A DNA stretch of 64,000 nucleotides from Vibrio sp. VB16 (GCF_015594925.2 NZ_CP087590.1:620001-684000), one strand, 5' to 3'. Positions 24,976-34,370 are shown, counted from the stretch's first letter. The notes: generated from the letters alone by a model not told the origin. Numbers and translations: made by a program.

Positions 24976-26268
24976 ATGTCTACACAGATGCAAGTACAGA
25001 TATCAAAAGATCAAGCGGATGCCCAATGGGGCGAAAAAGCGGTTATCTCATTTAACGAAAGTGGCGCACAGATACATACAAATGGTTCACACGATACGGG
25101 TGTTATTCAGAAAGCGGCAAGAAAGCTTGAAGGCAATGGAATCAAGTCAATCCAATTAGTCGGTGACGGCTGGGGATTAGAGGAAGTTTGGACTTTTTTA
25201 CAAGGATTCCGTTCTCCAAAAAACAAAGGTAATGTGGACTGGACTGCATTAGATGATGCCGATCAAAAAGAGTTGGAAGCAAGAATAAAAACCACAGATT
25301 GGGTTCGCGATATAATCAATAAACCAGCAGAAGAGGTAGCGCCAAGGCAGCTTGCTTCTATGGCGGGTGAGTTCATAAAATCGCTCTCTCCAGAAAACGT
25401 TACGTACCGTATTGTCAAAGATAAAGATTTACTGTCAGAAGGTTGGACAGGAATTTTTGCTGTGGGTCGTGGTTCTGAAAGGACATCGGCAATGCTTCAG
25501 CTAGATTACAACCCAACGGGCGATAAAGAGGCCCCTGTCTTTGCTTGCCTAGTCGGTAAAGGTATCACTTTTGATTCTGGTGGTTATAGTTTAAAACCTT
25601 CTAACGGCATGACATCGATGAAGGCTGATATGGGTGGTGCTGGTACCATTACTGGTGGTTTAGGGTTGGCGATTCTTCGCGGTTTGAATAAGCGCGTTAA
25701 GCTTATCCTATGTTGTGCAGAAAATATGGTGTCAGGTCGAGCACTAAAGCTCGGTGATATTATTACCTATAAAAATGGCAAAACTGTGGAAATAATGAAC
25801 ACAGATGCGGAAGGGCGTTTGGTTTTGGCTGATGGCCTCATCTTTGCCAGTGAGCAAAATCCAGAGCTTATTATCGACTGTGCTACGTTAACAGGCGCAG
25901 CCAAAAACGCATTGGGTAATGATTTCCATGCACTATTGTCTTTTGATGATGAGTTGTCCCATAAAGTATTAACCAGCGCAAACGAAGAGAAAGAAGGTCT
26001 GTGGCCATTGCCATTAGCCGATTTTCATCGAGGCATGCTACCTTCCAGTTTCGCCGATTTGTCTAATATCAGTAGTGGTGATTTCGCACCCGGTGCGAGT
26101 ACTGCCGCCGCCTTCTTATCTTATTTTGTAGAAGACCACAAAAAAGGATGGTTACACTTTGATTGCGCAGGGACTTATCGTAAATCGGCCAGTGATAAAT
26201 GGTCCGCTGGTGCAACCGGTATGGGTGTCCGCACATTAGCGCGCTTTCTTGTTGACCAATCAAAGTAA
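24976..26268 (+). CDS. pepB: Aminopeptidase PepB (M17 leucyl aminopeptidase family)
   Basis: A cytoplasmic dizinc aminopeptidase that trims N-terminal residues from peptides. 430 residues with the family signatures VGKGITFDSGGYSLKPS, MKADMGGAGT and the metal motif NTDAEGRLVLADGL. Location next to iscX is conserved in gammaproteobacteria. TAGGAGAAATT precedes the ATG. Confidence 0.95.
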   Translation: MSTQMQVQISKDQADAQWGEKAVISFNESGAQIHTNGSHDTGVIQKAARKLEGNGIKSIQLVGDGWGLEEVWTFLQGFRSPKNKGNVDWTALDDADQKELEARIKTTDWVRDIINKPAEEVAPRQLASMAGEFIKSLSPENVTYRIVKDKDLLSEGWTGIFAVGRGSERTSAMLQLDYNPTGDKEAPVFACLVGKGITFDSGGYSLKPSNGMTSMKADMGGAGTITGGLGLAILRGLNKRVKLILCCAENMVSGRALKLGDIITYKNGKTVEIMNTDAEGRLVLADGLIFASEQNPELIIDCATLTGAAKNALGNDFHALLSFDDELSHKVLTSANEEKEGLWPLPLADFHRGMLPSSFADLSNISSGDFAPGASTAAAFLSYFVEDHKKGWLHFDCAGTYRKSASDKWSAGATGMGVRTLARFLVDQSK

Positions 26269-26301
26269 AAGATAATATAAAGTCACTAATTAAAATAATA
26301 A

Positions 26302-26363
26302 GGTGGTTTATACCTCTACAATTAACCTAAATGGTTACCTAATAGAATGGGTATAAAACCACC
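26302..26363. other. Long-loop inverted repeat between pepB and ndk
   Basis: GGTGGTTTATACC (26302-26314) and GGTATAAAACCACC (26350-26363) pair except for one extra A, with a loop of about 35 bases. No U-tract follows. It could be a regulatory stem in the ndk leader. Confidence 0.45.
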
Positions 26364-26460
26364 GAATAAACGTCGTAAAGTCAATCAGCATAAACCTTAC
26401 ACATTTCGTAATAAGAATAGTGAAGGTAACAAAGTAAAAAGGAAATCATATGGCCCTTGA
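26347..26460 (+). CDS. Possible 37-residue basic peptide overlapping ndk start
   Basis: An ATG at 26347 opens a frame of 37 codons that overlaps the first 11 bases of ndk in another frame. The peptide is very basic (MGIKPPNKRRKVNQHK at its start and many Lys/Arg after). There is no good ribosome site. It may be a leader peptide or a chance frame. I do not recognise it. Confidence 0.15.
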   Translation: MGIKPPNKRRKVNQHKPYTFRNKNSEGNKVKRKSYGP

Positions 26461-26881
26461 AAGAACATTCTCAATTGTTAAGCCTGACGCAGTGAAGCGA
26501 AACCTTATTGGTGAAATATATAACCGTATCGAGAAAGCTGGTTTGCGTGTCGTGGCAGCAAAAATGCTTCATTTAACAGATGCACAAGCGAGGGGTTTTT
26601 ACGCAGAGCATGAAGGTAAAGAGTTCTTCCCTCCTCTAAAAGAGTTCATGATATCAGGTCCTGTTATGGTCCAGGTGCTTGAAGGCGAAAATGCCATTGA
26701 ACGCTATCGAGAGCTTATGGGAACAACCAATCCTGACAATGCCGCATGTGGCACGATCCGTAATGACTATGCCTTAAGCATGCGTTTCAACTCGGTGCAC
26801 GGTTCAGATAGCCCTGTCTCAGCGGCTCGCGAGATAGAGTTTTTCTTCCCTGAATCAGAGATTTGTCCTCGAGTAGATTAA
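26450..26881 (+). CDS. ndk: Nucleoside diphosphate kinase
   Basis: Transfers the gamma phosphate between nucleoside triphosphates and diphosphates through a phospho-histidine. 143 residues; the catalytic histidine is His117 in SVHGSDS, and ERTFSIVKPDAV is at the N-terminus. AAAAAGGAAATCAT precedes the ATG. It begins the conserved ndk-rlmN-pilW-rodZ order, although a 270-base gap with repeats separates it from rlmN. Confidence 0.97.
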   Translation: MALERTFSIVKPDAVKRNLIGEIYNRIEKAGLRVVAAKMLHLTDAQARGFYAEHEGKEFFPPLKEFMISGPVMVQVLEGENAIERYRELMGTTNPDNAACGTIRNDYALSMRFNSVHGSDSPVSAAREIEFFFPESEICPRVD

Positions 26882-26903
26882 TGTCGTAGGATACTGTTTC
26901 TAA

Positions 26904-26990
26904 TTGAATCTTGAGCGTTTACTTTGCTCACTTCTAGAATCTGGGAAAACAGACTAGATTCTGGGAAAAAGACGTTCAAGATTCTATATT
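26904..26990. repeat. Nested inverted/direct repeat between ndk and rlmN
   Basis: GAATCTTGAGCG (26906-26917) and CGTTCAAGATTC (26973-26984) form an inverted pair with one mismatch. Inside them lies a direct repeat TAGAATCTGGGAAAA / TAGATTCTGGGAAAA. Similar GAATCT-rich short repeats are, from memory, common between Vibrio genes. It may act as a terminator-like structure for ndk. Confidence 0.5.
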
Positions 26991-27150
26991 CTAAGTAATC
27001 AATCCCTTACCTACCAAGTGTGTTTCAACCCTTGTTGTACCTGATTAAACGCTGTACAATTCGCGCCCTTATTTATAATTAACTTGATGATACGCACAGT
27101 GCGATCAGGTTATTTAGTATTTTGTAAAACAACTGTCGTCGAGAGGTCAC

Positions 27151-28269
27151 ATGACTACTGCAAAAGTCAATTTAATGGATTTTGATCGTAAAGGACTTCG
27201 CCATTTTTTTATTGAAGAATTAGGTGAGAAAGCCTTCCGAGCAGAGCAGGTGATGAAATGGATCTACCAGTTTGGCGTCGATGACTTCGAACAAATGACG
27301 AATATCAATAAAAAGTTACGCGAAAAATTACTGCGTGTCGCGGAGATCCGTGCTCCTCTTGTTTCCGATGCTCAGCATTCGTCTGATGGCACGATTAAAT
27401 GGGCCATGCGTGTTGGCGATCAAGATGTTGAAACGGTCTATATCCCAGATGATGAACGTGCGACATTGTGTGTATCTTCTCAAGTTGGATGCGCCCTTGA
27501 ATGTACGTTTTGCTCGACGGGGCAACAAGGTTTTAACCGTAATTTAAGGGTATCTGAAATTATTGGTCAGGTATGGAGAGCTGCGAAAGAAATAGGGTTA
27601 CAAAAAGATACTGGCCGACGTCCAATTACCAATGTGGTAATGATGGGGATGGGTGAGCCACTTCTGAACATGAAAAATTTGATACCAGCATTAGAAATTA
27701 TGCTTGATGATCTAGGTTTCGGGCTATCTAAGCGTCGCGTAACCGTATCTACATCGGGTGTGGTCTCTGGTTTGGATCAGATGACAGGTGTTATCGATGT
27801 AGCTTTGGCCGTTTCATTACATGCCCCGACAGATGAACTTCGTAGCCAGATTATGCCGATCAATGACCGCTGGAACATTCAGGATCTACTTGCCTCCATT
27901 CATCGATATGTTGACTCGTCGAACGCCAACCGTGGCAAGGTTACGATCGAATATGTTTTGTTGGATCATGTAAATGATGACATGCAACATGCAAGACAAC
28001 TCGCAGAAGTAATGAAAGGTACACCTTGTAAGATCAATTTGATTCCATTTAATCCTTATCCTGGTTCACCATACAAAAAGCCAAGTAACTCTCGTATAGA
28101 TCGTTTCCAGAAGACACTAATGGAATATGAACATACGGTAACAGTACGTAAAACGCGCGGTGATGATATCGATGCAGCGTGCGGTCAGTTAGTTGGTGAT
28201 GTGATCGATAGAACAAAACGAACAAAACAGAACCAGCTTGGGGAACCAATTCCGGTAAAATCAATCTGA
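27151..28269 (+). CDS. rlmN: Dual-specificity 23S rRNA/tRNA adenine C2-methyltransferase RlmN
   Basis: A radical-SAM enzyme that methylates C2 of A2503 in 23S rRNA and A37 in some tRNAs. 372 residues; the cluster motif is CALECTFC (CxxxCxxC) in QVGCALECTFCSTGQQG, and the C-terminal catalytic cysteine lies in GDDIDAACGQL. GAGAGGTCAC precedes the ATG. It leads a run of genes conserved through bamB and der. Confidence 0.97.
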   Translation: MTTAKVNLMDFDRKGLRHFFIEELGEKAFRAEQVMKWIYQFGVDDFEQMTNINKKLREKLLRVAEIRAPLVSDAQHSSDGTIKWAMRVGDQDVETVYIPDDERATLCVSSQVGCALECTFCSTGQQGFNRNLRVSEIIGQVWRAAKEIGLQKDTGRRPITNVVMMGMGEPLLNMKNLIPALEIMLDDLGFGLSKRRVTVSTSGVVSGLDQMTGVIDVALAVSLHAPTDELRSQIMPINDRWNIQDLLASIHRYVDSSNANRGKVTIEYVLLDHVNDDMQHARQLAEVMKGTPCKINLIPFNPYPGSPYKKPSNSRIDRFQKTLMEYEHTVTVRKTRGDDIDAACGQLVGDVIDRTKRTKQNQLGEPIPVKSI

Positions 28270-28281
28270 TAAGATTGCAAT

Positions 28282-28330
28282 CATTGAATCGGGTGTGACC
28301 CGTGCGCTTATTTAAGGCTTTGATTCAATG
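28282..28330 (+). promoter_or_regulatory. Hairpin enclosing the pilW start codon
   Basis: CATTGAATC (28282-28290) is the perfect complement of GATTCAATG (28322-28330), whose last three bases are the pilW start codon. A small inner hairpin GGGT-GTG-ACCC follows the left arm. No ribosome site is evident before the ATG. The structure could couple pilW translation to that of rlmN. Confidence 0.4.
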
Positions 28331-29059
28331 GTTAGATGGGTTGTAACAACATTTCTTGCATGCATAGTGACGGGTTGTGTTACAGTTACTGAGCAAGATA
28401 TGGGTGGTAGAAATAGTGATATTGACGCTGCAGATGCAAGAATAGAGCTTGGATTAGGCTATCTTGCTGATGGGAATAGGCTAAAAGCAAGAGAGAATCT
28501 TGAATTAGCGGTAAAATACGCACCAAATTACTACCGAACATTGAATTCAATAGCTTATTATTATCAGTTAGTTGGCGAGAACACACTTGCCGAACAAACG
28601 TATATAAAAGCATTGCGGGAGTCTCCAAAGAACAGCGAAGTGCTTAATAATTACGGTGCATTCTTATGTCGACTTGGTCAATACGAAAAAGCCGACGAAT
28701 TTTTTACCCGTGCGATTAAGCAGCCTTCAAACTATCAAGTGGTTGATAGTTTAGAAAATGCAGCGATATGCTCACTAAAGAGTGGTAACAGAGCAAAAGC
28801 AGAGCATTATTTTACGCGCTCTTTGGATTATGACCCACACCGTTATTTCTCACTGCTTCAATTGTCTAAATTGAAGTCAGAGAATGGGGATTATAATGAT
28901 GCAAGGGTTAGACTAATTAAATTTCACGATAGGTTTGGATACCAACTGAGTAGTTTACATCTGCTTATAGAGTTAGAAAATAAAGCAGGTAATAAAGAGT
29001 TAGCAGGTGAATACGCTAAAATACTTAAGGTAAAGTATCCGAGCTCTACAAAAAATTAG
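28328..29059 (+). CDS. pilW: Type IV pilus biogenesis lipoprotein PilW (PilF family)
   Basis: An outer-membrane lipoprotein needed for assembly of the type IV pilus secretin multimer. 243 residues; a lipoprotein signal peptide ends VTGCVTV, and about five TPR repeats follow (for example AADGNRLKAREN-like first repeat, RESPKNSEVLNNYGAFLC and KSGNRAKAEHYFTRSL). The place between rlmN and rodZ is the usual one for this gene. Confidence 0.92.
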   Translation: MVRWVVTTFLACIVTGCVTVTEQDMGGRNSDIDAADARIELGLGYLADGNRLKARENLELAVKYAPNYYRTLNSIAYYYQLVGENTLAEQTYIKALRESPKNSEVLNNYGAFLCRLGQYEKADEFFTRAIKQPSNYQVVDSLENAAICSLKSGNRAKAEHYFTRSLDYDPHRYFSLLQLSKLKSENGDYNDARVRLIKFHDRFGYQLSSLHLLIELENKAGNKELAGEYAKILKVKYPSSTKN

Positions 29060-29071
29060 AAATACATAGCT

Positions 29072-30031
29072 ATGACTACTGAAAAAGAACCAACTGTAAC
29101 TGAAGAAGTGGTAGAGATCGTTGCTGGAGTACAGGCAGGAGACATGCTTCGTACTAAGCGTGAGCAACTGGGTATTTCTCAAGAAGAGATCGCCGACCGA
29201 TTAAGGTTGAGACTCACTATCATTCAAAGTATCGATGCAAATAACTATGATTTTGATCAAGTCGCTACGTTTACACGTGGCTATTTACGTTCTTATGCTA
29301 AAGCGGTTTCTTTAGACGATAAAGAGGTACTTGCTTCTTTAGATAGCTTTAAAGAAGCGCAGCACTCAGATCATGAAATGCAAAGTTTTTCTCGAAAAAC
29401 CAAGAGAGACAAACATGATAGCCGCATAATGAAGCTAACGTGGATAATATTTGTTGTTATTATCGGTATCTCTTCTCTTTGGTGGTATCAAAACCAACAA
29501 GATACATTAACGGAAGTCAGCTCGATTGATGCTGTGGTATCTGTTATTGCCGCTGAGCCAACGCAATCAAATGAACCTGCGTCTCCAGACCGCTCTCAAT
29601 TTGAACAGCCTGAAGCGGTGACACTTCCAGCGAGTCTTGAAGAAGATCAGGGGAAGCCAGTAGAACAGATACAACAAGAAGCGGCTGAGCAAGCCGCATT
29701 GTTAGAAAATGTAAATGGCGAAGAGGCAGTGATGTCTGAAGTAGAACCAGAAATCGTCATCACGGAAGACAATTCTGAGCCGCTAGAAACAAGCGGTAAT
29801 GAATTAGCCATGACCTTTTCTGCCGATTGTTGGGTGCAAGTGAAAGATGCCACCGGCAAAACGTTTGCCACCGGTGTTAAGAAAGCGGGTAGTACCATCA
29901 AATTTGCTGGAAAAGCACCTTATAAAATTATTTTGGGTGCGCCTGAAGGCGTATCGATGACATTTGCGAATGAACCAGTTGACCTTTCTGGGTATAATAC
30001 TGGCAAAGTAGCAAGATTCACCTTACCTTAG
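29072..30031 (+). CDS. rodZ: Cytoskeleton protein RodZ
   Basis: A bitopic inner-membrane protein that ties MreB to the elongation machinery and sets rod shape. 319 residues: a cytoplasmic HTH_25 domain (LRTKREQLGISQEEIADRL, residues about 27-90), a basic linker, a membrane helix (about 125-141, IIFVVIIGISSLWWY), a long acidic linker rich in Glu/Gln, and a periplasmic beta domain (SADCWVQVKDATGKTFATG to the end). It is 12 bases behind pilW and 8 before ispG. Confidence 0.94.
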   Translation: MTTEKEPTVTEEVVEIVAGVQAGDMLRTKREQLGISQEEIADRLRLRLTIIQSIDANNYDFDQVATFTRGYLRSYAKAVSLDDKEVLASLDSFKEAQHSDHEMQSFSRKTKRDKHDSRIMKLTWIIFVVIIGISSLWWYQNQQDTLTEVSSIDAVVSVIAAEPTQSNEPASPDRSQFEQPEAVTLPASLEEDQGKPVEQIQQEAAEQAALLENVNGEEAVMSEVEPEIVITEDNSEPLETSGNELAMTFSADCWVQVKDATGKTFATGVKKAGSTIKFAGKAPYKIILGAPEGVSMTFANEPVDLSGYNTGKVARFTLP

Positions 30032-30039
30032 AAGCTAAT

Positions 30040-31164
30040 ATGCAACACGAATCCCCTATTAAACGTCGCTCATCGACCAGAATATATGTCGGCGATGTCC
30101 CTATTGGCGACGGCGCACCAATTGCTGTGCAATCGATGACCAATACACGTACTACTGATGTGGCTGCAACTGTTGCTCAAATACGAGCTTTAGAAAAAGT
30201 CGGCGCTGATATCGTTCGAGTTTCTGTTCCAACGATGGATTCAGCAGAAGCATTTAAGCTGATCAAACAACAAGTCTCTATTCCCCTTATCGCCGATATC
30301 CATTTTGACTATCGTATCGCCCTGAAAGTGGCTGAGTACGGAGTAGACTGTTTACGAATCAATCCCGGCAATATCGGCAATGAAGGTCGAATTCGTTCAG
30401 TAGTTGATTGTGCTCGCGATAATAATATACCGATCCGCATTGGCGTTAATGGTGGGTCGTTAGAAAAAGAAATCCAAGAGAAGTATGGTGAACCAACACC
30501 CGCCGCTCTCGTAGAATCAGCAATGCGCCATGTTGATATACTTGATAGGCTCAATTTTGATCAATTCAAAGTGAGTGTAAAAGCCTCGGATGTTTTTCTA
30601 GCAGTAGACTCTTACCGTTTGCTGGCACAAAAAATAGATCAACCATTGCATTTAGGTATTACGGAGGCGGGTGGAGCAAGAGCTGGTTCCGTTAAGTCAG
30701 CGGTAGGGCTCGGTTTATTGTTGTCAGAAGGTATTGGCGATACATTACGAATTTCTCTTGCCGCCGATCCTATTGAAGAAATTAAAGTGGGTTTCGATAT
30801 TCTGAAATCGCTGCGAATTCGTTCTCGAGGTATTAATTTCATTGCTTGCCCAACCTGTTCTCGTCAAGAGTTTGATGTGATAGCAACGGTAAATGCTCTG
30901 GAACAGAGATTAGAAGATATTACCACTCCAATGGACGTATCTCTTATAGGTTGCGTAGTAAACGGACCCGGTGAAGCGGAAGTTTCTCATTTAGGGCTTG
31001 CTGGTAGCGCAAGAAGAAGTGCGTTTTATGAAGATGGTAAACGAACCAAAGAGCGCCTTGATAACAATGATCTTCTCGACAATTTAGAAGCAAAAATTCG
31101 TGCAAAAGCCTCCATTTTGGACGCGAAACAACGAATTGATATAAACCAAATTGAAAGCAATTAA
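30040..31164 (+). CDS. ispG: 4-hydroxy-3-methylbut-2-en-1-yl diphosphate synthase IspG
   Basis: Converts MEcPP to HMBPP in the methylerythritol phosphate pathway to isoprenoids, using a [4Fe-4S] cluster. 374 residues; N-terminal TIM barrel (GDGAPIAVQSMTNT, LRINPGNIG) and C-terminal cluster domain with FIACPTCSRQEFD and CVVNGPGEA, which supply the three Cys and one Glu ligands. The nearby isc operon supplies clusters but is not co-transcribed. Confidence 0.97.
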   Translation: MQHESPIKRRSSTRIYVGDVPIGDGAPIAVQSMTNTRTTDVAATVAQIRALEKVGADIVRVSVPTMDSAEAFKLIKQQVSIPLIADIHFDYRIALKVAEYGVDCLRINPGNIGNEGRIRSVVDCARDNNIPIRIGVNGGSLEKEIQEKYGEPTPAALVESAMRHVDILDRLNFDQFKVSVKASDVFLAVDSYRLLAQKIDQPLHLGITEAGGARAGSVKSAVGLGLLLSEGIGDTLRISLAADPIEEIKVGFDILKSLRIRSRGINFIACPTCSRQEFDVIATVNALEQRLEDITTPMDVSLIGCVVNGPGEAEVSHLGLAGSARRSAFYEDGKRTKERLDNNDLLDNLEAKIRAKASILDAKQRIDINQIESN

Positions 31165-31189
31165 TCTTAACGATTTACGGTAATAGACA

Positions 31190-32458
31190 GTGGCAAAAAC
31201 AATTCAAGCAATTCGAGGTATGAACGACTGCCTCCCAACTGACTCACCACTTTGGCAAAAAGTAGAGAGTACAGTAAAACAAGTAGTTAGTGCTTATGGG
31301 TATAGCGAAGTACGTATGCCTATTGTTGAGCAAACGCATTTATTTAGCCGTGCAATTGGTGAAGTGACCGATGTTGTTGAAAAGGAGATGTATACCTTTG
31401 AAGACCGCAACGGGGACAGTTTAACGCTGCGCCCTGAAGGGACCGCAGGTTGTGTTCGTGCTGGTATTGAAAATGGTCTTCTGTATAACCAAGAACAACG
31501 TCTTTGGTATATGGGACCAATGTTTAGACATGAGCGCCCTCAAAAAGGACGCTATCGTCAGTTTCATCAAGTTGGTGTCGAAGTGTTTGGTCTTAACGGT
31601 CCGGATGTCGATGCAGAACTGATCATTATGACAGCACGTTTATGGCGAGAATTAGGCATTGCGGATCATGTCCGTCTAGAGCTGAACTCCATCGGGTCTT
31701 TAGAGGCTCGTGCTAACTATCGTGATGCATTAGTTACGTATCTTGAACAGCACGAAGATGTTTTAGATGACGATTGTAAACGTCGTATGTATACCAACCC
31801 TTTGCGTGTATTGGATAGTAAAAATCCAGAAGTACAAGCTATTTTAGGTGACGCGCCAAAGCTATCTTCATTTTTAGATGAAGAGTCAGTGCAACACTTT
31901 TCCGGCTTGTGTGAACTTCTTGACTCTGCTGGAATCGAATACCAAGTTAATGAACGTTTAGTACGCGGTTTAGATTATTACAATCGAACCGTGTTTGAAT
32001 GGATTACAGAAAGCTTAGGTGCTCAAGGTACGGTTTGTGGCGGAGGCCGCTATGATGGACTTGTTGAGCAATTAGGTGGAAAGGCGACACCTGGAGTCGG
32101 GTTTGCTATGGGCTTAGAGCGTCTAGTCTTACTACTCGATACATTGGGGTTAACTGATGTACGTCGTAATGTTGATGTGTACTTAGTTACCGCAGGTGAA
32201 GGTACCATGAAAGCGGGTATGAAGTTAGCCGAACAATTACGTGAAACGTTACCGAGTTTACGTATTATGACCCATTTCGGTGGCGGCAATTTTAAGAAAC
32301 AATTTAAGCGCGCAGACAAAGTCGGTGCAGCGGTTGCATTAGTGTTAGGTGAGAATGAAGTTGCTGAAAATACGGTTGTGGTAAAAGACCTCATCGGTGG
32401 CTCGCAAACAACAGTCGCGCAAGCCGATGTTGCAGCTCAACTAATAGAATTGGTTTAA
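31190..32458 (+). CDS. hisS: Histidyl-tRNA synthetase
   Basis: Charges tRNA-His with histidine. A class II synthetase of 422 residues: motif 2 in FRHERPQKGRYRQFHQ, HisA motif LVRGLDYYNRTVFEW and motif 3 GVGFAMGLERLV, followed by an anticodon-binding domain. The start is GTG at 31190, giving MAKTIQAIRGMNDC, as in E. coli. Confidence 0.98.
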   Translation: MAKTIQAIRGMNDCLPTDSPLWQKVESTVKQVVSAYGYSEVRMPIVEQTHLFSRAIGEVTDVVEKEMYTFEDRNGDSLTLRPEGTAGCVRAGIENGLLYNQEQRLWYMGPMFRHERPQKGRYRQFHQVGVEVFGLNGPDVDAELIIMTARLWRELGIADHVRLELNSIGSLEARANYRDALVTYLEQHEDVLDDDCKRRMYTNPLRVLDSKNPEVQAILGDAPKLSSFLDEESVQHFSGLCELLDSAGIEYQVNERLVRGLDYYNRTVFEWITESLGAQGTVCGGGRYDGLVEQLGGKATPGVGFAMGLERLVLLLDTLGLTDVRRNVDVYLVTAGEGTMKAGMKLAEQLRETLPSLRIMTHFGGGNFKKQFKRADKVGAAVALVLGENEVAENTVVVKDLIGGSQTTVAQADVAAQLIELV

Positions 32459-32469
32459 GAGGATTTAAA

Positions 32470-33084
32470 GTGGAATTGTACGATAGCGAAGAAGATCAAG
32501 TTCTAGCCATAAAAGATTGGTGGAGAGAGAACGGTAAAGCCGTCATTTTAGGTGGTGTTATCGGTTTCGGTGGATTATTTGGTTGGCGTTTTTATCAAGA
32601 TTCAATCATCGAAGCAAAAGAGGCGGCATCAGATAGTTATTCACAAGTGATCGAGCAACTTGCCACCAAAGGTGTTGCCGTCTCTTCTCAAGTGGAGAGC
32701 TTTATCGAGTCGAATAAAGACACTGAATATTCTGTTCTAGCCGCACTCCAGCTTGCAAAAGCTCAAGTTGATGTTGCTGAATGGGATGAAGCATTAGCGC
32801 AACTAGAGTGGGCAAAAGCCAACACTAAAGATATTGCGATAGGGCCAATTGCCAGCTTCCGCATTGCACGAATCCAGGCTCAAAAAGAACAATTTGATGA
32901 CGCGTTAGCAACACTTGGCGCGTTGGATTCTATAGCATGGGCAGGCAGAGTCGCAGAACTTAAAGGTGATATTTTATTGCGAAAAGGCGATAAAGATGCC
33001 GCATATAGTGCCTACACTGAAGCTCAACAAGCAGCAGATGCAAGCCAAGATATCCAGTTTAAGTTGGATGATCTTGCCAAGTAA
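32470..33084 (+). CDS. yfgM: Ancillary SecYEG translocon subunit YfgM
   Basis: An inner-membrane protein that binds SecYEG together with PpiD and hands secreted proteins to periplasmic chaperones. 204 residues; a short cytoplasmic start, one membrane helix (about residues 23-40, KAVILGGVIGFGGLFGW) and a periplasmic TPR-like domain. GTG start at 32470 after AAGAGGATTTAAA. It lies between hisS and bamB, as usual. Confidence 0.93.
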   Translation: MELYDSEEDQVLAIKDWWRENGKAVILGGVIGFGGLFGWRFYQDSIIEAKEAASDSYSQVIEQLATKGVAVSSQVESFIESNKDTEYSVLAALQLAKAQVDVAEWDEALAQLEWAKANTKDIAIGPIASFRIARIQAQKEQFDDALATLGALDSIAWAGRVAELKGDILLRKGDKDAAYSAYTEAQQAADASQDIQFKLDDLAK

Positions 33085-33095
33085 GGGCTGAAGTA

Positions 33096-34253
33096 ATGAA
33101 GAAAACACTCAGTCGAGTATTATTAAGTACCGCTATTGTGGTTGGACTTGCGGGTTGTGCTAGTGAGGAAGACACAGTGGTTATGGCACCTGTTCCACAG
33201 GTTAATAGCCAGTTTACTCCAAGCAGCGATTGGTCTGCGAATATAGGCGATGGTGCTGGCCAGTTCTTTTCAAAGCTGCAGCCTGTGTTTGCCTACGACA
33301 AAATATTTGTCGCTAGCCGTGATGGTGAAGTTAAGGCGTTGGATCCTGAAAATGGCAAAATCATTTGGAAGATCGACCTTCAAAAAGAAGGTATTGCCCG
33401 TTTATCTGGTGGCATAACTGCATCTTATGGAAAGCTGTTTATTGGTTCTGAGAATAGTGAAGTTATCGCCCTTGATAACGACACAGGTGAAGAGCTTTGG
33501 CGTCAACAAGTCATGGGTGAAGTACTATCGAAACCAGCGACTGAGAATAACCTCGTTATTGTTAATACAAGTCGCGGTATTTTAGAAGCTCTTGACTCTG
33601 AAACAGGCGAACAAGAGTGGACGATAGGTACAGAAGTTCCTAACCTGACATTGAGAGGAGATAGCTCTCCATCTACAGTGTCTGGTGGTGTTTTTTGGGG
33701 AACGGCGAATGGTCGTTTAGCCGCTGCAATTGTCGCTCGTGGTCAATTAATATGGCAACAACCGATAGGTATTCCCAAAGGTGCAACTGAAATAGATAGA
33801 TTGGTTGATGTTGATTCCTCACCGGTTATCTTGGGTAGTATGCTTTATACCGTTGGTTTCAATGGTCAATTAATCGCCATTGACTTGCGTTCAGGTGCAC
33901 CAGCGTGGAAGCGCACCTATTCATCTACCTTGGATATGGCAACAAATGGCTCTGATTTGTTCTTAGTCTCAGACAACGATCATATCGCTGCTGTCGATGT
34001 TCGAAGTGGTACCGAAATCTGGACAAATAAACAGTTAGAGAACCGTTTGCTCACTGCGCCTGCGCTAATAAACGGTTATTTGGTCTTTGGTGATGCGGAA
34101 GGTTATTTACATTGGTTGGATACGGATACCGGTGAATTTGTTGCCCAGCAGTTGATCAATGATAGCGGTTTTGCTGTCGGTCCAATTGAAGTGAACGACG
34201 GATACCTGATTACGACACGTGACGGTAAAATCCGTAAGTTAAAAATCGACTAG
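33096..34253 (+). CDS. bamB: Outer-membrane assembly lipoprotein BamB
   Basis: A lipoprotein of the BAM complex that helps fold outer-membrane beta-barrels. 385 residues; lipobox LAGC after a signal peptide, then an eight-bladed PQQ-type propeller with repeated units such as GKIIWKIDL, TGEELWRQQV, TGEQEWTIG, GAPAWKRTY and GTEIWTNKQ. It is followed by a strong terminator. Confidence 0.96.
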   Translation: MKKTLSRVLLSTAIVVGLAGCASEEDTVVMAPVPQVNSQFTPSSDWSANIGDGAGQFFSKLQPVFAYDKIFVASRDGEVKALDPENGKIIWKIDLQKEGIARLSGGITASYGKLFIGSENSEVIALDNDTGEELWRQQVMGEVLSKPATENNLVIVNTSRGILEALDSETGEQEWTIGTEVPNLTLRGDSSPSTVSGGVFWGTANGRLAAAIVARGQLIWQQPIGIPKGATEIDRLVDVDSSPVILGSMLYTVGFNGQLIAIDLRSGAPAWKRTYSSTLDMATNGSDLFLVSDNDHIAAVDVRSGTEIWTNKQLENRLLTAPALINGYLVFGDAEGYLHWLDTDTGEFVAQQLINDSGFAVGPIEVNDGYLITTRDGKIRKLKID

Positions 34254-34294
34254 ATCTTAACTCAAATAATGAAAGTGTGATAGAATTCACGTTC

Positions 34295-34328
34295 GGCTCC
34301 TGACTTTGCGGTCAGGAGCCGTTTTGTT
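34295..34328 (+). terminator. Terminator after bamB
   Basis: GGCTCCTGAC/GTCAGGAGCC with a 6-base loop runs into GTTTTGTT. It suggests that der has its own promoter. Confidence 0.85.
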
Positions 34329-34370
34329 GTAAGAAATAACGTTTGCGGTATTGAGTCGTTGTTGAATTGA

